64,000 nucleotides of DNA from Cristatella mucedo (Eukaryota > Bryozoa > Phylactolaemata > Cristatellidae): contig WPIO01000088.1 of assembly GCA_009760855.2 (NCBI GenBank), positions 766,001 to 830,000 on the forward strand, read 5' to 3'. Numbering within the stretch: the stretch's first letter is position 1; each line of letters begins with the position of its first letter. The notes beneath the pieces are model-generated. The model saw nothing but the letters and a program-made list of their open reading frames with translations, ran no database searches and was not told where the DNA came from. Both the position numbers and the translations under genes were made by a program. Shown here piece after piece: positions 22,190 to 32,390 of the stretch.

Positions 22190-22660
22190 CGACGGTTGCA
22201 TCGGATACATTTTCGTCATGTCGTCGTTGGCGCTTTGCGAAAAGTTCTTATAATAACCCACAAAGCCCGCCACGGCTTCTCTCCTCCATACCTAGCTGAA
22301 CAGCTGCGCCAGCTTCGGCCTCCTCGCGCCCTCGGGTCCCGTACGGACGATACATTAGCCGCTCCATTCCTCTGCTTAAAGACCGTTGGCGACCGAAGCT
22401 TTTGCTCTGCAGTTCGGAGACTGCGGAACTCGCTTCCACGATTCTTACTCAACGACAACTCTCCTGCTGCCGACTGTGGCTCATCCTTTCCAGCGGTCCT
22501 GAGCTGCTGCTTCCACGCTACTCGCTACCTCAACTGCTCTCCTGACTCTAGGTTGCTATGCTTCCAATTTTTGTCTATTGCGTGATATGCAGTCTGTTGG
22601 CTACCGAATGCGCAAACAAAGAAAGCCGCTTAGGCTGCGAGTGCGCTACACAAAACTCTC
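22190..22660 (+). mobile_element. LINE-B 3' part
   Basis: 22236-22585 encodes the C-terminal LINE-B segment (KVLIITHKARHGFSPPYLAE, LKTVGDRSF). The 3' UTR follows, with ctcaactgctctcctgactc and a gagtgcgctacacaaaactc end, as at 47.8 kb. The terminal ACATT part is replaced by an ATT-rich junction with the next element. Confidence 0.8.
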
Positions 22661-22872
22661 CCGCTTAATAATAACAATAATAATAGTAATAATAATAATG
22701 CACTTGATTAAGCGCCCTCGGAGAACTCAATCTCTTCCTAGGCGCTTTACATTTGCTGCAAAGGGAAACGCGATTGAATGATGAGTAATATAATGCTCGA
22801 TAAATAACATGAACAACGTGGTTAGGGGTGACAGGCACAGGGTCAGCGTGCAAATGTGGTCAGTGGCAGCAT
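22661..22872 (-). mobile_element. LINE-A 3' end, minus strand
   Basis: AATAATAATAATGC then gattaagcgccctcggagaa, ggcgctttacatttgctgca and ggttaggggtgacaggcaca: the reverse complement of the LINE-A tail and UTR. It abuts LINE-B directly and ends about 225 bp before a PAN exon. Confidence 0.85.
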
Positions 22873-23097
22873 AACGCCGACATAGTGTCTGCGGCTCGGT
22901 GGAGTTGCAGACGGAGACACGCTACAAGACGATGGGCTCACACGTTCTTGTGGCTCTGCGCGATTGGTCGTGCGCTCTCTCAGGCCAGCGACGAAACGAG
23001 CGGCAGCGGCGGCGGCTCGCGCCACACGAGCTCCTATTGGAGCAGAACCGCGCGTGCGCGCTAGCGAAACTCGCTCAGTCGCGAATATTCTCGGCAG

Positions 23098-23418
23098 GCT
23101 TCAATCCGCTGGCGGGCTCCGTTGACGTGCATCTAAAGGAGGATCGCTATTCGACGAGCGACGGGCTTCCTCTGGCAATGCAGCCTCTGCAGCTGGCCCA
23201 CCTTTCCCGATGCTGTCACCGCTGCTCGGCTATGGGCTCGCGGTGTCAATGTGTCCGGTACTCGACGGTTGGAAACGAGGGCAGCTGCACCTTTGCGGAC
23301 AATCGGACAGCTTCGTTGATCGCAGACGGCGCCGTAATGCTTGTGAAGCTGGGTAAGCAGCCTTCCGCTGGGGCATTGATTGTGCAACGTCTCGATCGGT
23401 GCAGGGCCGCCGCCATAA
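23098..23418 (+). CDS. PAN/Apple-like gene, last two exons
   Basis: The PAN exon runs 23098-23352 (255 nt) between acceptor TTCTCGGCAG and donor CTGG|GTAAGC, both phase 1. Cysteines are at exon residues 39, 40, 43, 50, 52 and 64 (LSRCCHRC, SRCQCVRY, GSCTF). The positions 39/43/50 match the 8.4 kb exon exactly. A 52-nt intron ends GATCGGTGCAG, and the next frame gives only Gly-Pro-Pro-Pro and TAA at 23418. The open frame upstream to 22932 may be intronic. PAN modules bind proteins or sugars outside the cell. The 5' exons are not found nearby. Confidence 0.5.
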
Positions 23419-23718
23419 TTTGAATCGCCGATGAACCATCGAAGCTTTTCTTTTCAAATTAGCTTAAATCGTGACACATTCTCTCCGCAGCTACTAGCTT
23501 AAAGAGGCTGCGTGCGAAGGTGCGGATTTTCTGAAAGCTTGCACAGCGCACAGGCAGTCGAGGAAAACTCGCGTGGATCAGCAGAGCCTCAGATCGGAGG
23601 TTAGTCGGAGGTTAGTCGGAGGTTAGTCGGAGCCGCGGATCGAAGTGAATTTCCTCCGTTGGAGTTGTCTACTGCTGAATATTACCTAGCGATTGTCACT
23701 CTCCGATTCAATCGTGCG

Positions 23719-24046
23719 TTCACTTCTATTATTAATTGCTTAATTAATAATAGAAGTGAATAATTAAATAATTAATTCACTTCTTTAATGAATAATTAAA
23801 TAATTAATTCACTTAATTAATTCACTTCTATTATTAATTGCTTAATTAATAATAGAAGTGAATAATTAAATAATTAATTCACTTCTTTAATGAATAATTA
23901 AATAATTAATTCACTTAATTAATTCACTTCTATTATTAATTGCTTAATTAATAATAGAAGTGAATAATTAAATAATTAATTCACTTCTTTAATGAATAAT
24001 TAAATAATTAATTCACTTAATTAATTCACTTCTATTATTAATTGCT
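23719..24046. repeat. 102-bp tandem repeat with internal palindrome
   Basis: Units start at 23721, 23823, 23925 and 24027 (cacttctattattaattgc), an exact 102-bp period with about three full units and a partial fourth. Each unit carries a palindrome: cacttctattattaatt, then GCTT, then aattaataatagaagtg. The units look identical, so the expansion is recent. Confidence 0.95.
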
Positions 24047-24049
24047 CGT

Positions 24050-26150
24050 CAAATTAGGCAAGCAGAGATGCCGGCGCGACGGTAACGAGGTTGCGACTAA
24101 ATACAACGACCAGAATAAAAAAGGAGGACAATCGAAGAGGGGGGGGGTAGAATTTAGAAGTCGTGAGACCAAGGGGCTTTCAGACGTGCAAGCACTCTCG
24201 TGAGTCCACTTTATTGCGTCTTAAGAATTTCGCGAGAGGAATATTTAATTGGTTAATGCCGTCAAATCATTCTCAGTTCAGTCCTAAACGTTTGAACACA
24301 TAAGCATGGCTGTCTAACGATTTTTAATGAGCTCATCTCTCTCCTGCGACAACGCTGTAGCGGCAGCGGAAGCACTAGCTTCTGGTTGGGATTTTAGAAA
24401 GACACTTGAAATGGCCAAGTAATTACTTTCTACTTAGTAATGTTTCATCGTTATAACACTAATTTCAACAGGTCAGATCTTTAAAATGCATGAATTCAGG
24501 GAAGCGAGATCATCAGCGTCGAAACAGCTTAGTTAATTTGCCAGTCTCGCCACTGTTATTGATCAGCGTAGCATAAACCCACGCGTTCCTGGCGGAAGAA
24601 CGCCACCAAAGTCTAGTCAGCGCCATTGCAGATTTGCATGCTCATGTTTTACAGTCCTATTTAAAGTTGCATTTAAAGCAGAATCACGCAAAGACGTGCA
24701 AGAGCCCATCACCTCCGTAAACGATGCCATCAAATTTTTTGAAGTCTAGCGCTTGCTAGCACCCACGATTTAATTGATTTCTATTAAATTTAAGTTTGAT
24801 TAAATTTAATAAATTAGATTAAACTCTTCAAAAAAGCGCCACATACTGCGAACGCGCGGCGCGTTGCCCGGCGAACAATAAGGAGGCAGATTATTTGCGA
24901 TGACTTTCACCAAATTAACGTTAAATAGCTTGACCGTGTTCTAATTGTCTTCTCACTAGATTCACTCAAAATTGAAACTGCGACTTTGACGTTTACGGAC
25001 GCCATCTCCTCTTGAAGTCGTAAATAGCACGCTAGCTAAGTCATACGACAGGTCACTCACCGCTGCGTAGCTTCTGAGCCAAAGAAGTGCATTACGTATT
25101 TATTATTTTTATCGACTTATTTACTTACTACGTCGTCGCGGTCCTGCATAAAGCCGCCCGTCCGTTCTTGATGAGTTCGCGAAGTTTCCTATGCGTGCCG
25201 AATACGCGTAGACTTTGAGCACCACGCTATAGAAAACTTTAAAGCGCGACGCTCACTCGGTCTCTGCTTCTAAGCGTCGTGGCGGCAAGTGGACTTGCGC
25301 TCGATTTGCGCACCGCTATTTCTAGTTGATATCGTCTCACCATCCGGGCCAGAACGAGACCGCTTTCAATGCGTGGGTCGCGGAATTTCACGCGGATTTT
25401 CAACGTCGCTGACTCACGTGACTCGCGTCACGTGCTTCTGCTCCAGCAGCTCGTTCATGTGCTTCAGCCCTCAGCTTTACTTCGCTTCGTCTGCTTAAAA
25501 AGCTAGAGAAAACGTGACCCTTTGATAAAGCCGAAAATTACCTCCCTTCCTCCCTCCACGGAGTTGCATCCAAAAATTACCATGTGTTTAGAAGAAAAAA
25601 CCGATTGTTTTTGGCAATAATGCCTGCGGAGCCTGACGACTGACAACGTTGTTAGTAGCTCGTGAAGTTTCTGAGAAAATGAGTAACACTCATGGTAAAA
25701 TAGTTCAGCAGAAATACTTCGGATGGCTGCTCCATATGATGATATATGAGCTAATGACGCGTTTGATGTCAAATCTAAGAGTAGTAGATGCCCTAATACA
25801 CCACTGTTGGTGTGTGAAGTTCCACGTAAACTTGGTCTAGCCATCGTGCTGTGAGCCAAGAGTTGAGCTCGTCAGACTAGTCAACGAATAATTGGAATGG
25901 AAATGACGCATTGCATTGATTGGAATGGAAACTGTGCACCTAGACGAAATTGACCAACCAATGTACATATTTAGGAACAATGGTATATCTCGACTATGCA
26001 CACTGCCTATCCAAGTATCAATGTTTGGCATTTAAGTTTTTGGTGAGATTTTACTCAAGATAGCTATCGTTTACTTCTTCTCGCGTTCGCATTTTCAATT
26101 CTCTAGCGCATCCAAGCAAATTTTTATGCTTCTTCCGAGATTCCGGAAAA
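24050..26150. other. No identifiable gene or repeat
   Basis: About 2.1 kb with a G run near 24140 and short AT-rich patches (24770-24830). The ORFs of 60-118 codons have no domain or clear splice context. Confidence 0.35.
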
Positions 26151-26159
26151 CTTCTTCGT

Positions 26160-26345
26160 AGTTTAATCGCCAAACGGTTTGGCTGGGTGGTTTAGGTGTC
26201 CGCCACTCCCCGACCGAGGTGAATGTATTTGATGACCGAGTTCGTGGGCTCGAGCCCCGTAGCATACGTGAAGCACTTGAAAAGAGATGATTAACACAAC
26301 TTCTCTTAGGGTGCTTTGCAAATGAAGTATTAGTATTTACTATTT
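26160..26345 (+). mobile_element. SINE-2 copy
   Basis: The tRNA-like head has an A box, ttggctgggtggtttaggtg, and a B box, gtgggctcgagcc. The body gcatacgtgaagcacttgaa is followed by agagatgattaacacaactt and CTCTTAGGGTGCTTT, a diverged LINE-A-type tail, then TAGTATTTACTATTTA. Confidence 0.75.
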
Positions 26346-26939
26346 ATTATTCAACTCATTCAGATCAGCTTCTCCCTCTGACCGCACTTGCTTAGCATAG
26401 CCAGTCTTTTGCGTACGAAAATGGAAAGAACGCGATGTGCGACATCTAAACGCAAAGCTGTCTCCTTGCAAGACTCCTTATTTGGGTATTGTTCGCTGCA
26501 AATGTAAAGAGCTTATTAGAATTAGACACTAGATAGTACGGCTCTCTTTGCACATTTAAAAGTGACTGTCGAGGCACTATTATTAGTGTCTTTTCCCTAG
26601 AATCATAATTTACATTTTTGTCGTATCTCGATGATGCTATCTCGTACTGCGGATGCTCTTGTTTCTTTAAATGTCCTCCTCGTTTAAATTACCGGATAAT
26701 AATATTATTGATATTACATTTACTGTAGTGTCATCCGAGGACTCGGACGATGTATTTCAATCAAGCGTATGTAAATGTCTAACAGAAGACCCGTCTCTCC
26801 GAGAGAGCTGTGATAATTTATCATTGCTATTGCTGCTATTGTTATATTTTTTTAATTTTTTCCAAAGCAGCTAGCCGGTCTCTTGTGGTTCTTAAGACGC
26901 ATAGACTGAATAGGGCATTATTGGTTCACCACTTGCGGA

Positions 26940-29068
26940 GCGCTTTCATTGGTCGCATTTAGGTCGTACCAATCGATCCTAGCAAAGGCTAAGTCTAGCT
27001 TCTATAGAAACGTTGTTGAATCACAGATGCACAATCCAAAAATGCTGATGTCGACGATAAACCATCTCCTCAACCGTTCCCGGGTTAGCTCCTTACCTGA
27101 TGATCCTTGTGATGATCTAGCCGATCGCTTCTCTCGATTCTTTGTGCAGAAGATAGACAAGATCAGGGAATCCATCCCTGCGATGACAACCTTCCCACTA
27201 GAATGCTGTTCCTCGGTTCCTGGCTGCGTCTCAATGTCTGCATTTAAACAGGTCACTAGTGATCTAGTCCTAAAGCTCGTATCTCAATCAAAGAAGACAA
27301 CAAGTCCACTGGACCCTATTCCCACTGTCCTGCTCCTACGTTGCATTGATCTGCTGCTGCCATGCATAACCAACATCATTAATATGTCATTTGCCTCAGG
27401 TCAGGTCCCAGCACCTTTCAAAAAAGCTGTAGTCAGGCCACTTCTCAAGAAAGCTACACTAGACCAAGAGAACTTAAGCAACTACCGCCCAGTCTCCCTT
27501 CTACCATTCCTATCAAAGACACTGGAACGGGTCGTGGCAGACCAGCTGAACTCGTATATCGAAACCTCACACCTTGCTAGTAAGTTCCAGTCTGGCTTTA
27601 GAGCTAATCACTCCACAGAGTCAGCATTGCTTCGGGTATACAACGACCTACTTAGGAATGCAGACATGGGTAGAGTGTCTCTTCTTGTTTTGCTCGATCT
27701 TTCGACAGCTTTTGATACCATCGATCACAAAGTACTTCTAGAGCACCTCTCATCTCGCCTGGGCATCACTGGCACTGCTCTGCAGTGGTTCAGGTCCTAT
27801 CTCAGTGGGAGACTCCAGAGTGTTGACGTGAATGGACAAAGATCATCTGAAGTACCTCTAAAATATGGAGTACCTCAGGGCTCTGTGCTAGGTCCGGTCC
27901 TTTTCACCGTTTATACTCTCTCTCTCGCTGATGTGATTGCCAAGCACAATCTAGGCTTTCACTTCTATGCGGATGACACTCAGTTGTACCTTTGCTTTGA
28001 TCCCTCCCAGCCTTCGAGCACTTCAAATTCTCTCAACTCACTTGCTGCATGCATTGATGACATCCGATCATGGATGGCAGCAAATTTTCTAAAACTAAAC
28101 GATGATAAAACTAACTTACTAGTTATGGGCAAACCTAGTGCTATTCAGAAATTGGAAAGGCTGACTTTCAAAATTGGCTCTGCCAGCATATCTCCAGTTG
28201 AATCAGGTCGAAATCTAGGTGTCATATTCCAAAGCGACCTCTCGTTAGACGACCACATCAGCTCCACAGTCAAATCAGCCAATTTTCAGCTTCATAACAT
28301 TGCTAAAATTAGGGCTTGTTTAGATAAGGATACCACGTCCAAGTTGGTCCATGCATTCGTGACATCTCGTCTCGACTTCTGCAACTCACTGCTTACTGGC
28401 CTACCAGCATGTGCGATCAGGCGATTGCAGCTGGTGCAAAACTCTGCAGCTAGGCTTGTCTGTCGTGAGCGTTGCAGTTGCCACATTACTCCACTTCTCG
28501 CCGACCTGCACTGGTTACCAGTCAAGCAACGGATTGACTTCAAGGTTTTGTCGCTCACTTTTAGGTCCCTTCATTCTATGGCTCCAGCCTATCTGTCAGA
28601 TATACTACCCCATCAGGCTAAGCATCGTACCACCCGCTTTTCGGAATCCAACAGTCTAGAAATACCTCGTACAAACCTTAAATCCTTTGGAGACCGTGCA
28701 TTTAGCTCGTATGCTCCCACAGCCTGGAACTCCCTCCCGACCTGCATCAGAACATCCCCTGACCTGACCACATTTAAAAGAAACTTAAAAACACACCTAT
28801 TTAGGACAGCATTTAGTGGGTCCTTGTGATTCGTCCTCGATGTGCTTATGCGTGCTGACACTGTGCATGCTGCCACTAACCACATTTGCATGCTGACCCA
28901 GTGCATGTAACCCCTAACCATGTTATTCATTTTGTTTGTTTTTCAAGCATGATTTTACTTACTATTCTGTTGCGTATCACTTTGCAGCAAATGTAAAGCG
29001 CCTAGAAAGAGATTAAGTTCTCTGAGGGCGCTTTATCAAGTGCAATATTATTATTATTATTATTATTT
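26940..29068 (+). mobile_element. LINE-A, best-preserved copy
   Basis: It contains an intact RT ORF, a 3' UTR of about 150 bp, the hairpin tail (about 28990-29040) and an ATT run to 29068. The 5' end lies in the linker between endonuclease and RT, so the element is 5'-truncated near 26880-26950. The exact edge is unclear because no close copy covers it. The family is L2/CR1-like by its RT and C-terminal motifs. Confidence 0.9.
26949..28829 (+). CDS. LINE-A reverse transcriptase, intact frame
   Basis: About 626 codons with no stop. Residue positions below count from base 26949, where the first codon is TTG, not a real start. Linker: residues 1-155. The RT core has LDLSTAFDTID at about 249-259, GVPQGSVLGP at about 307-316 and YADD at about 340-343 (the catalytic aspartates). 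LNDDKTNLLVMGKP and the C-terminal block RLDFCNSLLTGLPACAIR, then LHWLPVKQRIDFK, follow. The enzyme copies the element RNA into a nicked chromosomal site. The endonuclease domain is missing, so this copy cannot act alone. The low number of lesions suggests recent insertion. Confidence 0.92.
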   Translation: MVAFRSYQSILAKAKSSFYRNVVESQMHNPKMLMSTINHLLNRSRVSSLPDDPCDDLADRFSRFFVQKIDKIRESIPAMTTFPLECCSSVPGCVSMSAFKQVTSDLVLKLVSQSKKTTSPLDPIPTVLLLRCIDLLLPCITNIINMSFASGQVPAPFKKAVVRPLLKKATLDQENLSNYRPVSLLPFLSKTLERVVADQLNSYIETSHLASKFQSGFRANHSTESALLRVYNDLLRNADMGRVSLLVLLDLSTAFDTIDHKVLLEHLSSRLGITGTALQWFRSYLSGRLQSVDVNGQRSSEVPLKYGVPQGSVLGPVLFTVYTLSLADVIAKHNLGFHFYADDTQLYLCFDPSQPSSTSNSLNSLAACIDDIRSWMAANFLKLNDDKTNLLVMGKPSAIQKLERLTFKIGSASISPVESGRNLGVIFQSDLSLDDHISSTVKSANFQLHNIAKIRACLDKDTTSKLVHAFVTSRLDFCNSLLTGLPACAIRRLQLVQNSAARLVCRERCSCHITPLLADLHWLPVKQRIDFKVLSLTFRSLHSMAPAYLSDILPHQAKHRTTRFSESNSLEIPRTNLKSFGDRAFSSYAPTAWNSLPTCIRTSPDLTTFKRNLKTHLFRTAFSGSL

Positions 29069-29069
29069 T

Positions 29070-29400
29070 TCCCTGAGGAGTCTCCCGATAGCAAGCTGTT
29101 GGTGCAGGCGCTGATAAGTTTCTACTGTTCATGCTCACGAGCTCAAGGTACCTACACGAGCGTCTCTCGTTCGTTCACCTCGGCTCAACTCACGCCCGAG
29201 GTCTCTGTAGACGTAAATGCCATGCTGCTGGTCATTTCCGATAAGCTGAACTTGACTAGTAGCGCCAGTGCGAGATTTATGTGCTGCCCTGAGCGACCGT
29301 TCAAAATCGATCTTAAAGTAGCGCCTTATTTTGGCGGGAAATAAAATCATCAGTTCCTTGATCGCTCCCCTGCGGCGCAAATATCGCTCTCCATTCATCA
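29070..29400. other. Open frame without domain
   Basis: A plus-strand frame open from about 29063 to 29344 has mixed composition and no motif that I recognise. I cannot say whether it is an exon. Confidence 0.25.
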
Positions 29401-30010
29401 CGGGCGGCCGCAAAATGGCCGCAAGCGCTCAGCCGCTCAAGATGGCCGAAGGCTGAGTAAGCGCGGCGTCGGCGCCACGCTGCTGCGATCGCGCCGAGGC
29501 CGAGGCGTTCCTGGGATATTGTGCGCTCGGGGTCGAACTACACCGATGGCGCGCCCCCCCCCCCCCTCCTCCCCCAGACACACACACACACACACACACT
29601 TAGTATTAGTCACCCATTTTGGCGCCCCCTGGTGCCGCGTGAATCAGCGCCGGGGACGTACAGTAGGCGTACTAACCCCCCCCCCCCCCGCCCCGCGCCT
29701 TCGGTACGTCTCTGCAAACGAGGCAACAGAGGTTATACGTGCAGCGCGGCCGCGGGTCGCCGCCGCGCTGCTGCGACGAAGGAAAAGCATAGACATTCGT
29801 TCGGACGGTGCGCCGAAATCAGCATCAATCCATCGTTGCTGTTGGTCACGTTGGCCAGCGAGAGTTTAATCTCTCCGAGTGGCAGAGACAGAGTGACCGG
29901 ATAATGGCGCCCGATCGCGACAGCATGCGAGCGATCGGGCGCAGACAGCGCGACGGAGAGCCGACGGGCGTCCGGGCCAGAGCATCCGGTGCCGCTCGCG
30001 AGATGGAATG
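29401..30010. other. CpG-rich stretch with C and CA runs
   Basis: High GC with many CpG. It holds AAAATGGCCGC and AAGATGGCC, which resemble YY1-type sites, then C runs at about 29556-29577 and 29680-29692, and a CA run at 29578-29600. It could be a promoter or CpG-island-like block, but no start exon is evident. Confidence 0.35.
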
Positions 30011-30288
30011 CGCTCGAGCCCGTTTCCAGGTTACAAGGTTACAAGGTCACAAGGCCTGCAGTTGGTCTATACTCGCCAGCTTCTCACAACTGTGGCGTTC
30101 AACTGTAAAGCAGAGTATAGCAGAGTGAGAATGTTCGAAAAAAATGGCAACCGTGCTGGTTCGTGCGCATGCCTGCACATCATAGCACCGAAATGTGCTC
30201 AATGAATGCTGGCTTATGCACCAGCACGCTTATTGCATGGGAGTTATCGGAAATAACTCGGCAAACTTATAAGTATACGCCTAAGTAA

Positions 30289-30425
<137 letters not shown>

Positions 30426-30900
30426 TTACATTACATGCTTGTGCCAATATGCATACATATACTGTACCCTAAATACACGCGATAAGACAATTCATGTTGT
30501 ATGCTCACTTATAAATATCACGTTGGCTAAAGAGTCTGGGAACCTTGGCTGGTAGCTAAATCTTCTTGGAATGCCCTTGTAAACCTCTATAAGCCTAAGG
30601 CCTTAAATGCTAGCTTTCTCCTAAGAGGAAATAGTATTCGGGTATATGATGCAACCATTTGGTACGATCGTGTATGATGCGGTCATTTGAAAACCTAACG
30701 CTTAAGTGGCTTTTAGTGGCTTTCTGTAGAAAACTTTCCAAAACTTAATTTTCCGGCGTTTGCCACAGTAAACGATTGATCAAATTATGACATGCAATGC
30801 CTCTCAGCAGCTTGCGTGGTAAAGCGAGCAAACGCCGCTAGTCAGCACTGTAGCTTCGATCAGAAAGGTGTGGACTAAGCGGAAATCTTATTCAGTGTGA

Positions 30901-30928
30901 TAATGCCACCTCTGCGGAGGTGGCATTA
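30901..30928. repeat. Perfect 12-bp inverted repeat
   Basis: taatgccacctc, TGCG, then its exact reverse complement. It sits a few bases before the truncated 5' end of a LINE-A copy. Confidence 0.85.
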
Positions 30929-30934
30929 ACACAC

Positions 30935-31420
30935 CCAAATCTCGTACACATCTCAAATCCTTTTGGATACCGTGCTTTTAGTTCGTATGCTCCCAAAGCC
31001 TGGAACTCGCTACCGACTTGCTTCACGACGTCTCCTGACTTGTCCACATTTTAAGAGAAACTAAAAACGTATCTATTTATGAATATAATTATATATATAT
31101 ATAATTATATTTATAAATAGATTCGTTTTTAGTTTCTCTTAAAGTGTGGACAAGTCAGGAGACGTTCATTTATCACAGCATTTAGTGCATCCCCGTGATT
31201 CGGCCTTTACATAGGTATGCATTGCGACACTGTCGCATGCTGCCACTAACCACACTCACGTGCCGACCCTGTGCATGTCACCCCTAACCATGTTATTCTT
31301 GTTTATTGAGCATGCGACAACTAACCATTCAATCTTACTGCATTTGCAGCAAATGTAAAGCGCCAGGAAAGAGATTGAGTTCTCTAAGGGCGCTATATCA
31401 AATCCATTATCACTATTACT
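30935..31420 (+). mobile_element. LINE-A 3' part with internal foldback
   Basis: It starts near the end of the ORF (tcgtatgctcccaaagcctg at 30982). It then runs into an inverted duplication at 31028-31165, and resumes with catttatcacagcatttagtg into the 3' UTR. The hairpin tail lies at 31346-31395, and a short ATTATT end follows. Confidence 0.85.
31028..31165. repeat. Near-perfect 60-70-bp inverted repeat
   Basis: The left arm starts acgtctcctgacttgtccac. The right arm ends with gtggacaagtcaggagacgt. Between them the arms differ at about three positions and meet in a TA-rich centre near 31096. It is a foldback copy of LINE-A sequence inside the element. Confidence 0.9.
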
Positions 31421-31534
31421 ATTAATTATTGTTATTAATTAAAGCTTTAGTGACATGCTCGCGAGGACGGCGGAGTCCACAATAGGTGATGCAAAAGCGA
31501 CCGTTCCTGTCCGTTTGGGTTTTCCGGACATATA

Positions 31535-31660
31535 TCACAATATATATATATATATATATATTTACAATATATATAGATTATGTCTATATCAATATGTATT
31601 ATATTAAATATTATTGTAATACTGTAATATTTATTGCTATTGCTCTAATATTGTAATATT
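31535..31660. repeat. TA/AT-rich tract
   Basis: A TA run at 31541-31560 is followed by AATATTATTGTAATA repeats. Confidence 0.85.
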
Positions 31661-31663
31661 ATT

Positions 31664-31712
31664 AATTAAGTTCTCTGAGGGCGCTTTATCAAGTGCATTA
31701 TTATTATAATTA
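31664..31712 (+). mobile_element. Last 45 bp of a LINE-A tail
   Basis: aagttctctgagggcgcttt then ATCAAGTGCATTATTATTAT. Only the 3' half of the hairpin and the ATT run are present. It is either an extremely truncated insertion or a deletion product. Confidence 0.7.
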
Positions 31713-32212
31713 TTATTGCATATAATATATCCCAAAGTCGCCACTCTGAGTTCTTTGGCGGAGGTGCCGCGAAATGCATTTGCCCGCATTGGCGCCACGG
31801 AGGCGGTGGCGTCTCTCGTCCTCCTGGAATTTCACGTCGATTAATTCTGTAGCGGCGGCTGCCACATTTTCGACCAGCCCGGCAGTGAGCGGCGTCACAT
31901 CTTGCCGAAGCAGACGAAGCTGCAGCGGCGGCGTGTCTACGAAGAGCCCGGCGGCGGCGGCGGGTGAGGCTCTCTAAAGCGACCGCTCGCGCCACGGCGT
32001 CGCGTAGCTTTAGAGTAGCAAACGCCGCATCGTCTCCGGTAGCATTGCAAAGTGAGCGAGCAATCGTTGCTGCTTTGCGGTGGAAGCACTCAGGTCCATA
32101 CACGCCAGGTCTAGCTTCTAAAAAGAATAGTACTGAATCACGGATGCACAATCCGAAAATGGCGGCATCTACGATTAATCTCCTCCCTAGCCGCTCACAT
32201 GCGTTGCTCCTA

Positions 32213-32268
32213 ACCTAGTGACCTAGTGACCTAGTGACCTAGTGACCTAGTGACCTAGTGACCTAGCG
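32213..32268. repeat. 8-bp tandem repeat (CCTAGTGA)
   Basis: About seven perfect units. They lie inside the linker part of the LINE-C ORF, where the 27 kb copy has cctgatgatccttgtgatga. Confidence 0.93.
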
Positions 32269-32310
32269 GTGGCGATCACGCTGATCACTTCTCTCTCAGG
32301 TCTTTGTCAA

Positions 32311-32390
32311 ATAAAATAATAATAATAATAATACATTTGATATGGCGCCCTCGGAGAATTCGATCTATTTCTAGGCGCTTTACATTTGCT
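32311..32390 (-). mobile_element. Nested LINE-A tail, 80 bp
   Basis: TAATAATAATAATACATTTG then a diverged tail and ggcgctttacatttgctg. LINE-C sequence resumes at atcagagagtccatcccta, the IRESIP segment of the linker. Confidence 0.85.

Noticed and set aside
23719-24046. CRISPR-like array
   Set aside because: Eukaryotic context. The 102-bp units are contiguous, with no unique spacers.
31666-32151. Minus-strand ORF starting MCIRDS, like translated transposase-adapter sequence
   Set aside because: The DNA there is TTG TGC ATC CGT GAT TCA, not the adapter sequence. It is the complement of the LINE-C linker (atcacggatgcacaatccga).
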